Positions 5,497-7,624 of a DNA stretch of 7,624 bases are shown one piece after another (within the stretch, counting starts at the first letter, position 1; each line of letters begins with the position of its first letter). The notes beneath the pieces are model-generated. The model saw only the letters and a list, made by a program, of their open reading frames with translations, ran no database searches and was not told the origin of the DNA. The DNA is from Bacillota bacterium (GTDB taxonomy: Bacteria > Bacillota > Sulfobacillia > Symbiobacteriales > Symbiobacteriaceae): positions 1 through 7,624 of the forward strand of contig JAQBPS010000632.1 in the NCBI GenBank assembly GCA_028287415.1, written 5' to 3'. The position numbers were made by a program, and so were the translations under genes.

Positions 5497-6024
5497 TTGG
5501 ATCTGAACATGATGCTGACGCTGGGCGAGGGATCGCCTAACCTTTTCCCCGTGCCGTCTGTCGTTTTCTGGACGATGCTGAACTTTGCCATCCTGTTGGC
5601 CGTTCTTTATAAGTTCCTATACAAGCCCCTGCTCGGCGCGATTTCCGCTCGTGAGCAGGAGATCGAGAATTCCCTCCGGAAGACCGCCGAGGATCTCGCC
5701 GAAGCCGAGCGCCTCCGCCGGGATTTCGAGGCCCAACTTAGCAACGCCCAGCGTGAGGCCAACGAGATCATCAGCAAAGCTACGAAGGCCGGCACCGCTG
5801 TCAAGGAAGAGATTGAGTCGGAGGCCCGGAGCCGGGCAACCGAATTGCTGGAGAACGCCACCAGGACCATCGAGCGTGAGAAGACCCGGGCTCTGGCCGA
5901 ACTCCGCGAGGAGGTCGCCAACCTGGCCATCATGGTCGCTGGCAAGGTGATCGAGAAGAACCTCGACAACGCTGATCAAAAGCGACTTGCTGATCGCTTC
6001 GTCGCAGAGGTAGGGGAACACTAA
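5497..6024 (+). CDS. atpF: ATP synthase Fo subunit b
   Basis: The peripheral stalk subunit (175 aa) acts as a dimer linking subunit a to delta and the F1 head. One membrane helix lies near the N-terminus (about residues 21-42, VVFWTMLNFAILLAVLYKFL), followed by KPLLGAISAREQEIENSL, which matches the conserved start of the b dimer region. From about 50 to 150 the protein is a charged Ala/Glu/Arg-rich helix of coiled-coil type, and the end (ANLAIMVAGKVIEKNL) is the delta-binding part. Length is normal. The start is TTG 5497, with ATG 5509 or 5512 as less well placed alternatives. The last base of its TAA is the first base of the atpH ATG (TAATG), so the two genes are translationally coupled. Confidence 0.95.
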   Translation: MDLNMMLTLGEGSPNLFPVPSVVFWTMLNFAILLAVLYKFLYKPLLGAISAREQEIENSLRKTAEDLAEAERLRRDFEAQLSNAQREANEIISKATKAGTAVKEEIESEARSRATELLENATRTIEREKTRALAELREEVANLAIMVAGKVIEKNLDNADQKRLADRFVAEVGEH

Positions 6025-6569
6025 TGGCTAACCAGGTTGTGGCCCGCCGTTATGCCCAAGCGCTCTTCGACCTCGCCCGGGACAAAGGGCAAATCGACCA
6101 GGTGGACGATGAACTCGGCATGGTGGTCAGCATTATCGACGCCAATCCGCAGCTGCGGACGGTTCTGGATGACGTGCTGATCCCTGACGAAGCGAAGCGC
6201 AACCTGGTCTCAAAGCTGTTGGCCGGCAAGGTTTCGGACCTGGTGATGAACTTTCTGCTCATGGTGATTCGCAAGCGTCGCGAATCCCAGATCCCCGCGA
6301 TGTACCGCTCGTTCCTGGAACTTGCCAACGAAGCCCGTGGCATCGTTGAAGTTGAAGTCCGTTCGGCGACCCCGCTGCCGGATGAGACCGTCAGGAACCT
6401 TGAAGCCAAGCTGATGAAGCGCCTCGGTAAGCGCATCAAGTTCCAGACCCAGGTCGCGCCGGAGTTACTTGGCGGCCTGGTCGTGCGGGTAGGCGACGAG
6501 CTGATGGACGGATCGGTGAAGACCCGCCTGCAGCGCATGCGTGAACGCCTGATCCACTCGAAATCCTGA
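6024..6569 (+). CDS. atpH: ATP synthase F1 subunit delta
   Basis: The 181-aa delta (OSCP) subunit sits on top of F1 and joins alpha to the b dimer. The N-terminal helical domain begins with the typical [13 protein letters not shown] (residues 6-18). The C-terminal domain carries the family signature [20 protein letters not shown] at about 148-167, followed by RLQRMRERL. Length is standard. ATG 6024 overlaps the atpF stop by one base; AGGGG (6012-6016) lies 7 bases before. atpA starts 22 bases after the stop. Confidence 0.97.
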   Translation: MANQVVARRYAQALFDLARDKGQIDQVDDELGMVVSIIDANPQLRTVLDDVLIPDEAKRNLVSKLLAGKVSDLVMNFLLMVIRKRRESQIPAMYRSFLELANEARGIVEVEVRSATPLPDETVRNLEAKLMKRLGKRIKFQTQVAPELLGGLVVRVGDELMDGSVKTRLQRMRERLIHSKS

Positions 6570-6573
6570 GTAG

Positions 6574-7624
<1,051 letters not shown>

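Overview
This is a housekeeping stretch of a bacterial chromosome of moderately high GC, with all genes on the + strand. It probably comes from a member of the Bacillota. The evidence is the run upp - dCMP deaminase - wecA/tagO - wecB/mnaA - atpZ - atpI - atpBEFHA, which is a known arrangement in that phylum, together with strong AGGAGG-type ribosome binding sites and clear sigma-A type promoters. No mobile element, CRISPR array, RNA gene or frameshifted gene was seen. The genus cannot be fixed from the sequence alone.

Region 1 (1-1001) is pyrimidine nucleotide metabolism. It holds the 3' end of upp (uracil salvage to UMP), a dCMP deaminase (dCMP to dUMP) and a small MazG-like all-alpha NTP pyrophosphatase. 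The last two are translationally coupled by an ATGA overlap and could together turn dCTP into dUMP. Region 2 (1002-3476) is cell-surface polysaccharide precursor synthesis. A near-consensus promoter overlaps the stop codon of the MazG-like gene and drives wecA/tagO, the undecaprenyl-phosphate GlcNAc-1-phosphate transferase. A nested inverted repeat with a terminator-like core and an overlapping promoter separate it from wecB/mnaA, a UDP-GlcNAc 2-epimerase. Region 3 (3477-3656) is non-coding: a terminator-like hairpin followed by a promoter with a perfect TATAAT.

Region 4 (3657-7624) is the F1Fo ATP synthase operon: atpZ, atpI, atpB (a), atpE (c), atpF (b), atpH (delta) and the first 344 codons of atpA (alpha). 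The operon continues past the window. Genes are tightly packed (atpI/atpB overlap by 4 bases, atpF/atpH by 1), except that atpE, whose product is needed in the highest copy number, is set apart by structured spacers: 195 bases upstream with two hairpins, and 67 bases downstream with a strong hairpin. atpB and atpF use TTG starts, while atpE, atpH and atpA use ATG.

I found no plainly new biological system. The points most worth a second look are the RNA structures bracketing atpE, including a possible alternative pairing that would mask its ribosome binding site; a c subunit with two of four helix-packing glycines replaced; a Gly in place of the usual Gln in the alpha P-loop; a His-rich tail on subunit a; and the dCMP deaminase/MazG-like gene pair.
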